Positions 45,157 to 51,968 of a stretch of DNA of 51,968 nucleotides are shown here, piece by piece. Made by a program: the position numbers and the translations under genes. How positions within the stretch are numbered: the stretch's first letter is position 1; each line of letters opens with the position of its first letter. Under the pieces are notes generated by a model that saw nothing but the letters and a program-made list of their open reading frames with translations, searched no databases and was not told where the DNA came from. The DNA is from Balnearium lithotrophicum (lineage in GTDB: Bacteria > Aquificota > Aquificia > Desulfurobacteriales > Desulfurobacteriaceae), in contig NZ_FXTM01000013.1 of assembly GCF_900182585.1 (NCBI RefSeq), positions 1-51,968 on the forward strand, written 5' to 3'.

Positions 45157-46197
45157 TTGAATGTAGTATTCTTCCTTCACAGAGTTTATCCTGAAAGGGG
45201 TAAGGACGACCTAAATCTCAAAAATTTCATCAGAGCTCTAAAGCTGATAAAGAGTAGATTCAGAATAGTTCCTTTGGATGCTTTAGTTGAGGAAGGGTCA
45301 AACGAAAGGAGGGCGGCAATAACGTTTGATGATGGCTATACAGACAATTTTGTTTACGCCTATCCTATTTTGAAAAAGCTTGGTATTCCGGCTCACATTT
45401 TTATAACCTCTGGAAGAATTTTGGAAGGGGGAGTTAGAAGAAACTTGGAGGATTACTGGAACGGAAAAGTCTCATTCAAGGAGCTCTTTAAGCCAAAATC
45501 AATGTTTGATGGCCATTTGGAGTTCGTTAAGTACTCTAAATCTCAGGAATTCCTCTCCTGGGAAGAACTTGACAGGATGAGGGACGTTTTCTCCTTTGGA
45601 GCTCACGGAGAGTTTCACTTCTCAATTCCTCAATCAGGTGAAATTATCGACTTTTACGACGGAAGGAACTTTCACTGGAACGTGCTCCTCTATTCAAAGG
45701 AACCCTTTATAGGCCTTCCAAAGTTTAGAACGAGGAGCTCCCTCTACGGGAGGAAGTTTGAACCGAGCAAGGAGCTCCTTGAATTCTGCAGGGAGTTCAA
45801 AAAGGAGGGCAACTGGAAGGAGGAATTAAAGAAGAGAATAGAGAGGGAAGTGAAGAATCTGGGAAGACTCGAGAGTGAGAACGAGGCAAGAGAGAGAATA
45901 AGGAGAGAGTTGACTTACAGCAAGGAGGAAATTGAGAGAAACTTGTCTACAAGGGTGTCTACCTTCTCATGGCCCTTTGGACACTATTCAAAATTAAGTA
46001 AGGAAGTAGCTTCCGACGTATACAAGTTCATATTTACTACGAAGAGGGGCTTTTTTTCAAAGGAAACTGACATCAAGGAAATTCCGAGAGTTCCTTTAGG
46101 AAAGGATATATTCACAATTCTCGGTAGGATTTTAACGTTTTCTACAGGTGTAGGTTTCAAAATTTATAAGACATTTAGGAGGAATAAGGCAGTTTGA
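45157..46197 (+). CDS. Polysaccharide deacetylase-like protein (NodB domain)
   Basis: A 346-residue protein with a TTG start and AGGAG upstream. NodB-type motifs: ITFDDGYTDNFVYAYPILKK (catalytic Asp and metal Asp), IPAHIFITSGRI and FGAHGEFHFSI, where the two His would bind metal. The C-terminal FSWPFGHYSKL fits the family. It probably removes acetyl groups from an envelope polysaccharide and starts a plus-strand envelope cluster. Confidence 0.85.
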   Translation: MNVVFFLHRVYPERGKDDLNLKNFIRALKLIKSRFRIVPLDALVEEGSNERRAAITFDDGYTDNFVYAYPILKKLGIPAHIFITSGRILEGGVRRNLEDYWNGKVSFKELFKPKSMFDGHLEFVKYSKSQEFLSWEELDRMRDVFSFGAHGEFHFSIPQSGEIIDFYDGRNFHWNVLLYSKEPFIGLPKFRTRSSLYGRKFEPSKELLEFCREFKKEGNWKEELKKRIEREVKNLGRLESENEARERIRRELTYSKEEIERNLSTRVSTFSWPFGHYSKLSKEVASDVYKFIFTTKRGFFSKETDIKEIPRVPLGKDIFTILGRILTFSTGVGFKIYKTFRRNKAV

Positions 46198-46955
46198 ATC
46201 TCTCTGTAGGTATTTTAACCTTCAATTCGGAAAAGAGAATAGAAAGGGTTTTGGAAAGTGTTAAAAATTTTGCGGACGAAATTGTTGTGGTTGATTCCGG
46301 TTCAAGGGATTCCACGTTAGATGTTTTAAAAAGGTACAATGTAAAGCTCTTTGAGAGAAAATTTGATAACTTTGTAAATCAAAAGAACTTTCTCCTTTCA
46401 AAGTGTAGTTGTGATTGGGTTCTATTCCTTGATGACGATGAGGTTGTGAGCGAGGAACTTTCAAAGAATATACAGAAGTTAAAATCTGAAGGAACGGAAT
46501 TTTCCGGATTCTTTGTTAACAGGTTGACAAACTACCTCGGAAGGTGGATAAGACACGCCTGGTATCCAGATTGGCAGTTGAGACTTGCTAAAAGGGAAAA
46601 ATGTAAGTGGATGGGTAATGGAGTTCACGAAACCCTCAAGGTCAAAGGAAAGGTTGGTTATCTAAAGGGTGACCTACTCCACTACTCCTACGATTCCCTC
46701 TCTCAACACTTGAGGAAGATAGACCTGTACACTACCCTCTATGCAGAAGGAGCCTACAAAAGGGGAAAGAGATTTTCAACGTTTAAATTGATAACATCTC
46801 CGGTCGGTTCCTTCTTAAGGAGGTACTTCCTTAAAAGGGGATTCTTAGACGGATTTGAAGGGTTTATCGTAAGCGTTATGGCATCTTACTACTCATTTTT
46901 GAAATACTTGAAACTCTGGGAGATTGAAAAACTTGAGAGCTCTCGTCGTTCTTGA
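46194..46955 (+). CDS. Family 2 glycosyltransferase (LPS core WaaE/LgtF-like)
   Basis: A 253-residue GT-A protein: LSVGILTFNSEKRIERVLES, VVVDSGSRDSTLDVLKRYNV, then 'LFLDDDEVVSEEL' giving the metal-binding DxD, and later RRYFLKRGFLDGFEGFIVSV, typical of WaaE/LgtF sugar transferases. TTG start overlapping the previous stop. It probably adds a sugar to the lipopolysaccharide core. Confidence 0.88.
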   Translation: MNLSVGILTFNSEKRIERVLESVKNFADEIVVVDSGSRDSTLDVLKRYNVKLFERKFDNFVNQKNFLLSKCSCDWVLFLDDDEVVSEELSKNIQKLKSEGTEFSGFFVNRLTNYLGRWIRHAWYPDWQLRLAKREKCKWMGNGVHETLKVKGKVGYLKGDLLHYSYDSLSQHLRKIDLYTTLYAEGAYKRGKRFSTFKLITSPVGSFLRRYFLKRGFLDGFEGFIVSVMASYYSFLKYLKLWEIEKLESSRRS

Positions 46956-47997
46956 CGAAAGGTGGAACAGTGCACTCACGGACCTTGGATTTAAGGTAGC
47001 GCTTTCCCTGTCGAGGGAGTGTAACGTTTCAATAGCAGCCATAAGGGACTTTCCTGCCTGGAGGAGGGCAAAGAAGGAGGGAATTCCTCTACTTGAAATA
47101 GCGGACCCAAGGAAGGGGCTTTCACTAAAGCCCTTTTTGACCTTTAAAAGGAGCTTAGAGAAGTTTAAGCCCAACCTCGTTGTTACCATTAGAGGAGATG
47201 AGATGCTCTTTGGAGCTCTCCTTAAAAAAAGTTTTGGATATAGGCTCTTCAGAATTCACGGAAATGCAAGGGGAGTTAGAAATTCCCTATTAAACAGATT
47301 CATACACAGGAAATTTGTGGATGGGGTCATTGTCTCAACTAAAAAGTTTATAAATTCTGTTATCTCAAGTGTTCCAAAACTGACAATTCACGGAATTGTT
47401 GATACAAATATGTTTTCATTTTCTGAGTCGGGAAAGAGGGCTTTTAGGAAAAGGTTGAAGGTAGGAGAGAGAAAGCTGATTGGGGTCGTAGGAAGGTTGG
47501 ATCCTGTAAAGGGGCACAGACTTCTCCTTAGGGCCATTTCTAAATTGAGGAGGGACGACTTTGTTTTAGCCGTTGTTGGAGAGGAAAAGAACACAAAACT
47601 TTCAGAGTTAAAGGAGCTCTCCAAAAAGTTAAATATCTCAGATAGGGTCATCTTCATAGGGAATAGGATAGAAAGGATATCCGACTTTATGTCTGCATGT
47701 GACCTGGCAGTTGTTCCCTCTGTTGGTTCAGAGGTTGTAGTGAGAGCTCCATTGGAGTTTATGGCCTGTAAAACTGCGGTTGTTTCAACGAATGTAGGGG
47801 CTCTACCGGAGGTAATCCGCCCTCCCTTTGGAGTGGCTGTTGAACCAGACGAGAAAAAATTGTCAAGTGCTATAAACAGATTTTTGGACGTGGATTTAGA
47901 AAAATTGGGAGAGTTGGCCAGGGAGGTAGCCGTTGAAAAGTACTCCTTTTCTTCTCTCAGTCCTGTTATTAATTCTTTCATCCTTGACAGGGTGTAG
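46924..47997 (+). CDS. Family 4-type glycosyltransferase
   Basis: A 357-residue GT-B protein. The C-terminal domain has KLIGVVGRLDPVKGHRLLLR, 'DRVIFIGNRIERISDFMSAC' and 'VRAPLEFMACKTAVVSTNVG', the nucleotide-sugar-binding part of GT4 enzymes. It starts at TTG and overlaps the previous gene by 32 bases. It probably extends the same envelope glycan. Confidence 0.87.
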   Translation: MKNLRALVVLDERWNSALTDLGFKVALSLSRECNVSIAAIRDFPAWRRAKKEGIPLLEIADPRKGLSLKPFLTFKRSLEKFKPNLVVTIRGDEMLFGALLKKSFGYRLFRIHGNARGVRNSLLNRFIHRKFVDGVIVSTKKFINSVISSVPKLTIHGIVDTNMFSFSESGKRAFRKRLKVGERKLIGVVGRLDPVKGHRLLLRAISKLRRDDFVLAVVGEEKNTKLSELKELSKKLNISDRVIFIGNRIERISDFMSACDLAVVPSVGSEVVVRAPLEFMACKTAVVSTNVGALPEVIRPPFGVAVEPDEKKLSSAINRFLDVDLEKLGELAREVAVEKYSFSSLSPVINSFILDRV

Positions 47998-48301
47998 AAC
48001 GGTAAGCAAGGACTATACAATAACGTACCCCGCCGGCCTCTTGTCCGAACATCCAAAGGGTTACTGGGGGTGTTACGTCAGGGTAGTGGGAAGGTTAACC
48101 TATAAAAGGCCTCAGGACCTATTTCCTCCCTATCCTAAGGACCCTTTGGTCTGTGATAAATCGGGTTGTATATATATCCACTACGACTATGGAGATTTAA
48201 GTAAACTGATAGGAAGAAGGGTAAAGGTTGTGGGTTACGTCGAGGTGACAGAATTTAATTTCCCTTACATTGATGCAGTAAAAGTGGAGGAATTAAAATA
48301 G
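47933..48301 (+). CDS. Lipoprotein, unknown
   Basis: A 122-residue protein with a signal peptide and lipobox (LLLILSSLTGC at residues 11-21). The rest has a beta-rich OB-like pattern (GCYVRVVGRLTYKRPQD, then GRRVKVVGYVEV). TTG start, overlapping the glycosyltransferase end by 65 bases. It is likely an outer- or inner-membrane lipoprotein. Confidence 0.7.
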   Translation: MKSTPFLLSVLLLILSSLTGCRTVSKDYTITYPAGLLSEHPKGYWGCYVRVVGRLTYKRPQDLFPPYPKDPLVCDKSGCIYIHYDYGDLSKLIGRRVKVVGYVEVTEFNFPYIDAVKVEELK

Positions 48302-48309
48302 GAGGTAAC

Positions 48310-48399
48310 GTGTTTACTACTCTTGTTGTTTTCCTGGTAGCAGTGGCTTCCCTCCTTCTTCTATTGATGGCAATAGGTTCGACATTTAGGAAGGGATAG
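48310..48399 (+). CDS. 29-residue membrane peptide
   Basis: A GTG-started frame with GGAGG four bases upstream: VFTTLVVFLVAVASLLLLLM, then AIGSTFRKG. It is a single membrane helix with a short basic tail, between the lipoprotein and priA. The strong ribosome site supports it as real. Resembles the start of small membrane assembly factors but lacks their Cys-rich end. Confidence 0.5.
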   Translation: MFTTLVVFLVAVASLLLLLMAIGSTFRKG

Positions 48400-48400
48400 G

Positions 48401-50752
48401 TTGTTTGTAAGAGTTGCCTTAGACCTTCCTGTAGATTCGACATTTACCTACAGATTAACAGGATACGAATCCTATCCTCCTGAGATAGGAAAGAGGGTTA
48501 TCGTTCCATTTGGTAAGGGAAACAGGTTAAAAACGGGAATTATTGTTGACGTATTTAATGAATTAGAAGAAACAGAATTTACAGTTAAGGAAGTTTTTGA
48601 CGTACCAGACCCTTTCCCTCTGTTTACAGAAAGAACCTTGGAGCTCTGCTCCTGGATTTCTGAGTTTTACTGCTCATCCTTTGGAGAGGCCCTCTTCAGG
48701 TTCCTCCCTGAGGGATTCCTCGTGGAGGAAAAACTGAGGATTAAACTAAAGAACGTTAACTTCCCTCTCTCTCCAAACGAGGAAAAGCTGATAACCCTTT
48801 TGCAGAACTCTTCCTCAGGGGAACTTTCCCTTTCAAGTCTTAGGAGGAAGTTGAAAATTTCAAATCTCCTTGAAGTTGTCAAGAGGCTCTCAAAAAAGGG
48901 AGCTCTTGAAATTGTTGAGGAGACGAAGAGAGATGCTGTTAACAGGGTAACCTATCTGAAGTTGACCGGGAAGAAGTACGGTGGAAGGAGCAAGAAGGTC
49001 TTAGAGCTCCTGAATTTTATTGCTCAAAGGGAAGAGGTTTCCATTGACACAGTTAGAAGTTTGGGATTTTCAAGAAAAACGGTGAAAAAACTTGTAGATG
49101 AAGGAATTTTGGAGGAGTTTCTAAGGATAGAAACCGTCCCATTTAGACCTCAAAATTTGAAAGAAAAGAAAAAGGTTGTTTTAACACCGAGTCAAAATAG
49201 GGCTTTAAGTGAAATTCTCTCCCAAAGAGGTATCCATCTACTCTTTGGTATTACCGGCTCTGGGAAAATGGAGGTTTACCTCCAGGCTGCAAAGGAGGTT
49301 GTTGAAAGGGGAAGGAGGGTTTTAATTTTGGTTCCGGAGCTCCTTCTGACTCCGGAGCTCCGAAGTAGAGTTGAGGACTACTTTGGAAGTGTGGGAATAT
49401 TTCATGGAAAGCTCTCAAGGAAAGAAAAGGTCTCTGCCTGGATTTCTGCCTTAACCGGTGAGTATTCCGTTTTCATAGGTACCCGCCAGGCCGTTCTCCT
49501 CCCCGTAAAGGATTTGGGACTAATCATCGTTGATGAGGAGCAGGATTCCTCCTACAAGGAGCAGAAGAAACCCTACTACAATGCAAGAGATGTTGCAGTA
49601 AAGAGGGGAGAGGTTGAGAACATTACTACTCTCCTTGTATCTGCAACACCTTCCGTCGATTCGTTCAAAAGGGCCAAGGAGGGAAAACTCTTTCTTCATC
49701 ACCTAAAGGAGAGGGTTTCTGCTCTACCACTTCCAAGAGTGGAGCTCTTAGACCTTAAAACTGAGGAGAAAAGAGGCATTTTCACGGAAAAGCTCTTAAG
49801 GACATTAGAAAGGGTCGTAAAGGGGGGAGAGCAGGGACTCCTTTACATAAACAGGAGGGGGTACTATTCAAAAATTTTCTGTTTAAACTGTGGCTTCTTA
49901 GTTGAGTGTAAAAACTGTAAAGTTCCCCTTACATACCACAAGTCAAAGGAGCTCTTTATCTGTCACGTCTGCGGTAAAAAGTACAGGCCCGTTTACAGGT
50001 GTCCAAAGTGCGGAAAACTCTTTGAGTTTAAAGGTTACGGAACTGAAAGGGTAGAAGAGGGGTTAAAGCTTCTCTATCCGGATTGGAAAATTGTTAGATT
50101 GGACCTTGATACAGTTAAGGACCCTATAAGGGGAGCGGAAATCATAAGGAGAATAAAGGAGGGATACTACAACGTTATAGTCGGAACAAACATTGCAATT
50201 AAGGGGCACAACTTTCCAAGACTTTCCTTCGTAGGAGTTCTGATTGCAGACCTCCTTGGGGGACCTCCTGACTTCTTCTCCTCCGAAAGAATTTTTCAAT
50301 CCATCGTCCATGCTACCGGTAGAGCTGGAAGGTTCATTCCAGGTTCTGCCATCGTTCAGGCATTCAACATTGATCTCCCATCAATAAGGTATGCAGTTAA
50401 CTACGATTACAGTTCCTTCTACGAAGAGGAGCTCCTAACGAGGAAAATTTTTGGATACCCTCCGTTCAAGTTGGGAGTTCTCCTTGAATTTCAAATTGAG
50501 AACAGGAGAGAGGAAGGTGAGCTTAAAAGGTTTTATGATAATTTGAAGTTAAAACTACGGAGTGATTTTGAGTTTCCTAAGCTCAATCCTGCTCCTATTC
50601 CAAAGGTTTCGGGGAACTACAGGTACATTGCCCTTCTTAGAACTGATTGGGAAAGTGTTATTGAGAAATTGAAAAAGCTTAAAAACTCTGTTTCTACCGT
50701 TCCCAAGAAGTTTAGGGTTAAAATAGACGTTAATCCTGTTAGAATTTCGTGA
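48401..50752 (+). CDS. priA: Primosomal protein N' (PriA helicase), altered ATPase motif
   Basis: A 783-residue protein. N-terminal 3'-DNA-binding domain (MFVRVALDLPVDSTFTYRLT). The helicase core has Walker A GITGSGKMEVYL (K289, M290), where M replaces the usual Thr, and DEEQ (378-381) in place of DEEH. Zinc modules follow (CLNCGFLVECKNC, then CHVCGKKYRPVYRC PKC). Motifs GTNIAIKGHNFPRL and ATGRAGR complete it. It restarts stalled forks. TTG start; the gene follows the small membrane peptide by one base. Confidence 0.93.
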   Translation: MFVRVALDLPVDSTFTYRLTGYESYPPEIGKRVIVPFGKGNRLKTGIIVDVFNELEETEFTVKEVFDVPDPFPLFTERTLELCSWISEFYCSSFGEALFRFLPEGFLVEEKLRIKLKNVNFPLSPNEEKLITLLQNSSSGELSLSSLRRKLKISNLLEVVKRLSKKGALEIVEETKRDAVNRVTYLKLTGKKYGGRSKKVLELLNFIAQREEVSIDTVRSLGFSRKTVKKLVDEGILEEFLRIETVPFRPQNLKEKKKVVLTPSQNRALSEILSQRGIHLLFGITGSGKMEVYLQAAKEVVERGRRVLILVPELLLTPELRSRVEDYFGSVGIFHGKLSRKEKVSAWISALTGEYSVFIGTRQAVLLPVKDLGLIIVDEEQDSSYKEQKKPYYNARDVAVKRGEVENITTLLVSATPSVDSFKRAKEGKLFLHHLKERVSALPLPRVELLDLKTEEKRGIFTEKLLRTLERVVKGGEQGLLYINRRGYYSKIFCLNCGFLVECKNCKVPLTYHKSKELFICHVCGKKYRPVYRCPKCGKLFEFKGYGTERVEEGLKLLYPDWKIVRLDLDTVKDPIRGAEIIRRIKEGYYNVIVGTNIAIKGHNFPRLSFVGVLIADLLGGPPDFFSSERIFQSIVHATGRAGRFIPGSAIVQAFNIDLPSIRYAVNYDYSSFYEEELLTRKIFGYPPFKLGVLLEFQIENRREEGELKRFYDNLKLKLRSDFEFPKLNPAPIPKVSGNYRYIALLRTDWESVIEKLKKLKNSVSTVPKKFRVKIDVNPVRIS

Positions 50753-50763
50753 GGAGGGAAATT

Positions 50764-51195
50764 ATGAGGAGAGGAGTTTTCCTTCTATTGCTATTTTTAG
50801 CCGGAGCATGTGCTCCCGTTTCTCAGCAGAGCGTTAAAACCTCCCCCGTTCAGGAGGAGCAGGTCAAGGAGGAGCTCCTTGGTGAAAACGTACCTGTCTA
50901 TCCTGGATTTAAGCTGATTCCTGAAAAGAGCTTCATTTACGAATCTGGGAGTGTAAAGGTTGGCCGTTTGGTATTTAAGGGTAGAGCTCCAATTAAGGAA
51001 ATTGTCTCTTACTACAAGGAGACCCTTCCTGAAAAGGGATGGGAACCTCTAACCATTACCGTTTATGGAAACAGTGCAGAACTAACGTTTACAACTCCCG
51101 AAAAAGTTCTTCAGATTCAAGTTTTAAAGGGGTTCAGTGAAACAGAAATTGTCCTAAGCTTAGGTCCTAAGGGAGAGTTGACAAATAGGGAATAG
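50764..51195 (+). CDS. Lipoprotein, unknown
   Basis: A 143-residue protein from ATG 50764, with GAGGAGGG upstream, preferred over an overlapping GTG at 50749. Signal peptide with lipobox (FLLLLFLAGAC). The mature part has VPVYPGFKLIPEKSFIYESG, then YYKETLPEKGWEPLTITVYG, a pattern I have seen in conserved thermophile lipoproteins without known role. It lies just downstream of priA. Confidence 0.7.
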   Translation: MRRGVFLLLLFLAGACAPVSQQSVKTSPVQEEQVKEELLGENVPVYPGFKLIPEKSFIYESGSVKVGRLVFKGRAPIKEIVSYYKETLPEKGWEPLTITVYGNSAELTFTTPEKVLQIQVLKGFSETEIVLSLGPKGELTNRE

Positions 51196-51219
51196 TTTCT
51201 AATTTTTATTAGTGTTCAA

Positions 51220-51295
51220 GCGGGCGTAGCTCAGTTGGTAGAGCACAACCTTGCCAAGGTTGGGGTCGCGGGTTCAAGTCCCGTCGCCCGCTCCA
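51220..51295 (+). tRNA. tRNA-Gly (GCC), copy 2
   Basis: Identical to the minus-strand copy at 43945-44020, including the encoded CCA, with the next bases TTAA also shared. The two copies are inverted and about 7.2 kb apart. Confidence 0.96.
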
Positions 51296-51300
51296 TTAAC

Positions 51301-51968
51301 TGTTGAAGTTCAGAAAGAAGGTGGACACCCTAAAATAAGATTTGAACTCCAACAAAAGGAGGTGTCCACCAATGAAACAATTAAAGAAATTCAAAGGAAC
51401 ATCCCTGCACATATCAAATACACCCTTCAAAAAAACAATCAAAAGAGGAACGAAAATCAAAACCAAACTCGACCTAACAAAAGACCCAAACGTGAGAAAA
51501 AGACTTAAATGGATTCAACATTACGAAAAACACCAAAATGCAAGACTAACCTGCAGATACTTCGGAATAAGTCCAACTACCTTCTACAAGTGGAAAAATA
51601 GATACAAAAAGTACGGTTTAGAAGGCCTCAAAGACAGAAACAAAAGACCTCACAGAGTAAGACAACCTCAGATAGAACCAGAACTTGAACTTCTCATAAT
51701 CACAGTTAGGGAAAAATTCCCTACCTGGAGCAAAGAAAAAATATCAGTCTTTATAGAAAAATACCTCAACATAAAAGTCTCTCCTTCAACCATCTACAGA
51801 GTTTTAAAGAGAAACAATCTGATAGAAAGAACCAGAAAACTCACATGGAACTTTAAGAAAAGAAAACAAATATGGAAAAAAAACCGCACCAGAAGAGGGT
51901 TGAGAGCCGATAAACCCGGAACAGTCCTCATAGACGTCAAATACCTCTACTGGTGCGGAAAAACCTTC
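51301..51968 (+). mobile_element. Insertion sequence, left part (runs off right edge)
   Basis: Begins just after tRNA-Gly, with a transposase on the plus strand. GGTGGACACC (51322) and GGTGTCCACC (51361) form a 10-bp inverted repeat that brackets the leader and ends at the transposase ribosome site. The outer inverted repeat and target duplication cannot be seen without the right end. Confidence 0.75.
51372..51968 (+). CDS. DDE transposase (IS481/IS3-like), partial
   Basis: From ATG 51372 the frame is open for 199 codons to the window edge: MKQLKKFKGTSLHISNTPFK. An HTH lies in 'HQNARLTCRYFGISPTTFYK', then WKNRYKKYGLEGLKDRNKRP, a typical IS481/IS3 N-terminus. The start of the catalytic core is seen at RADKPGTVLIDVKYLYWCGK, where the Asp of the DDE motif is expected. 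AAGGAGG lies upstream within the hairpin. Confidence 0.88.
   Translation, partial: MKQLKKFKGTSLHISNTPFKKTIKRGTKIKTKLDLTKDPNVRKRLKWIQHYEKHQNARLTCRYFGISPTTFYKWKNRYKKYGLEGLKDRNKRPHRVRQPQIEPELELLIITVREKFPTWSKEKISVFIEKYLNIKVSPSTIYRVLKRNNLIERTRKLTWNFKKRKQIWKKNRTRRGLRADKPGTVLIDVKYLYWCGKTF

Noticed and set aside
47388-48056. Minus-strand frame of 222 codons opposite the glycosyltransferase
   Set aside because: It is antisense to a well-supported GT4 gene, without ribosome site or domain.
51251-51508. Plus-strand frame of 85 codons at the tRNA-Gly/IS border
   Set aside because: It starts inside the tRNA and overlaps the transposase in another frame; no ribosome site.
1-51968. CRISPR array or other regularly spaced repeat system
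   Set aside because: The only regularly spaced repeats are the five iterons at 39934-40038, which lack unique spacers and lie in a replication initiator gene.

Overview
The window looks like a chromosomal piece of a thermophilic, Gram-negative bacterium carrying most of a large contractile-tailed (T4/P2-like) prophage. The host signs are a MEP-pathway gene, lipoproteins, lipopolysaccharide-type glycosyltransferases, AT-rich DNA, many TTG/GTG starts with strong ribosome binding sites, and Lys/Glu/Arg-rich proteins. A deep-branching group such as the Aquificota (Desulfurobacteriaceae-like) is my best guess. That is inference from protein style, not a database result.

Positions 1 to about 43,860 are phage. 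Almost every phage gene is on the minus strand, so transcription runs from right to left. From right to left the order is: an immunity region (LexA/CI-like repressor, small ribbon-helix-helix protein, about 43.7-42.8 kb); a recombination and replication region (ssDNA-annealing-like protein, DUF5131 radical-SAM-like protein, initiator with five internal iterons, DnaC/IstB-like loader, RecU, sigma-70-family factor, sliding clamp, ParB-like protein, DUF488 protein, 42.5-30.4 kb); a packaging and portal region (radical SAM protein, two tandem small basic proteins, ParB-fold protein, small and large terminase, portal, MuF-like protein, dUTPase, small membrane proteins, 30.3-19.3 kb); head and neck genes (scaffold/core protein, prohead protease with a nested scaffold start, major capsid protein, neck genes, 19.2-12.6 kb); and tail genes (sheath, tube, gp26-like chaperone, baseplate and spike, gpJ, gpI, fibres, 11.3-1 kb). 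The left end is cut inside a tail-fibre gene. I see no integrase, no endolysin and no tape-measure gene in the window. Three short plus-strand cargo (moron) loci sit at operon heads, at 4.3-5.1, 11.5-12.5 and 24.5-25.0 kb.

The most striking regulatory signal is a 13-bp palindrome, GCAA-N5-TTGC. I count 25 perfect copies in the phage and none in the 8 kb of host DNA. About eight copies (two degenerate) sit between the -35 and -10 boxes of promoters. Others lie directly upstream of ribosome binding sites inside operons or within coding sequence, much like the dispersed 'stoperators' of some actinobacteriophages. In addition, four late operons (first genes at 4137, 11338, 19177 and 30341) each start with a near-identical unit: promoter, then at once an intrinsic terminator hairpin, then the first gene. 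That layout suggests late expression depends on antitermination, possibly together with the phage-encoded sigma factor.

The repressor gene is followed on its right by a five-tRNA cluster (Cys, Gly, Leu, His, Gln in plus-strand order, all on the minus strand) and then host genes: ispE, a divergent envelope-polysaccharide cluster (polysaccharide deacetylase, two glycosyltransferases, lipoprotein), priA with an altered Walker A motif, a lipoprotein, a second identical tRNA-Gly(GCC), and the start of an IS element with a DDE transposase that runs off the right edge.
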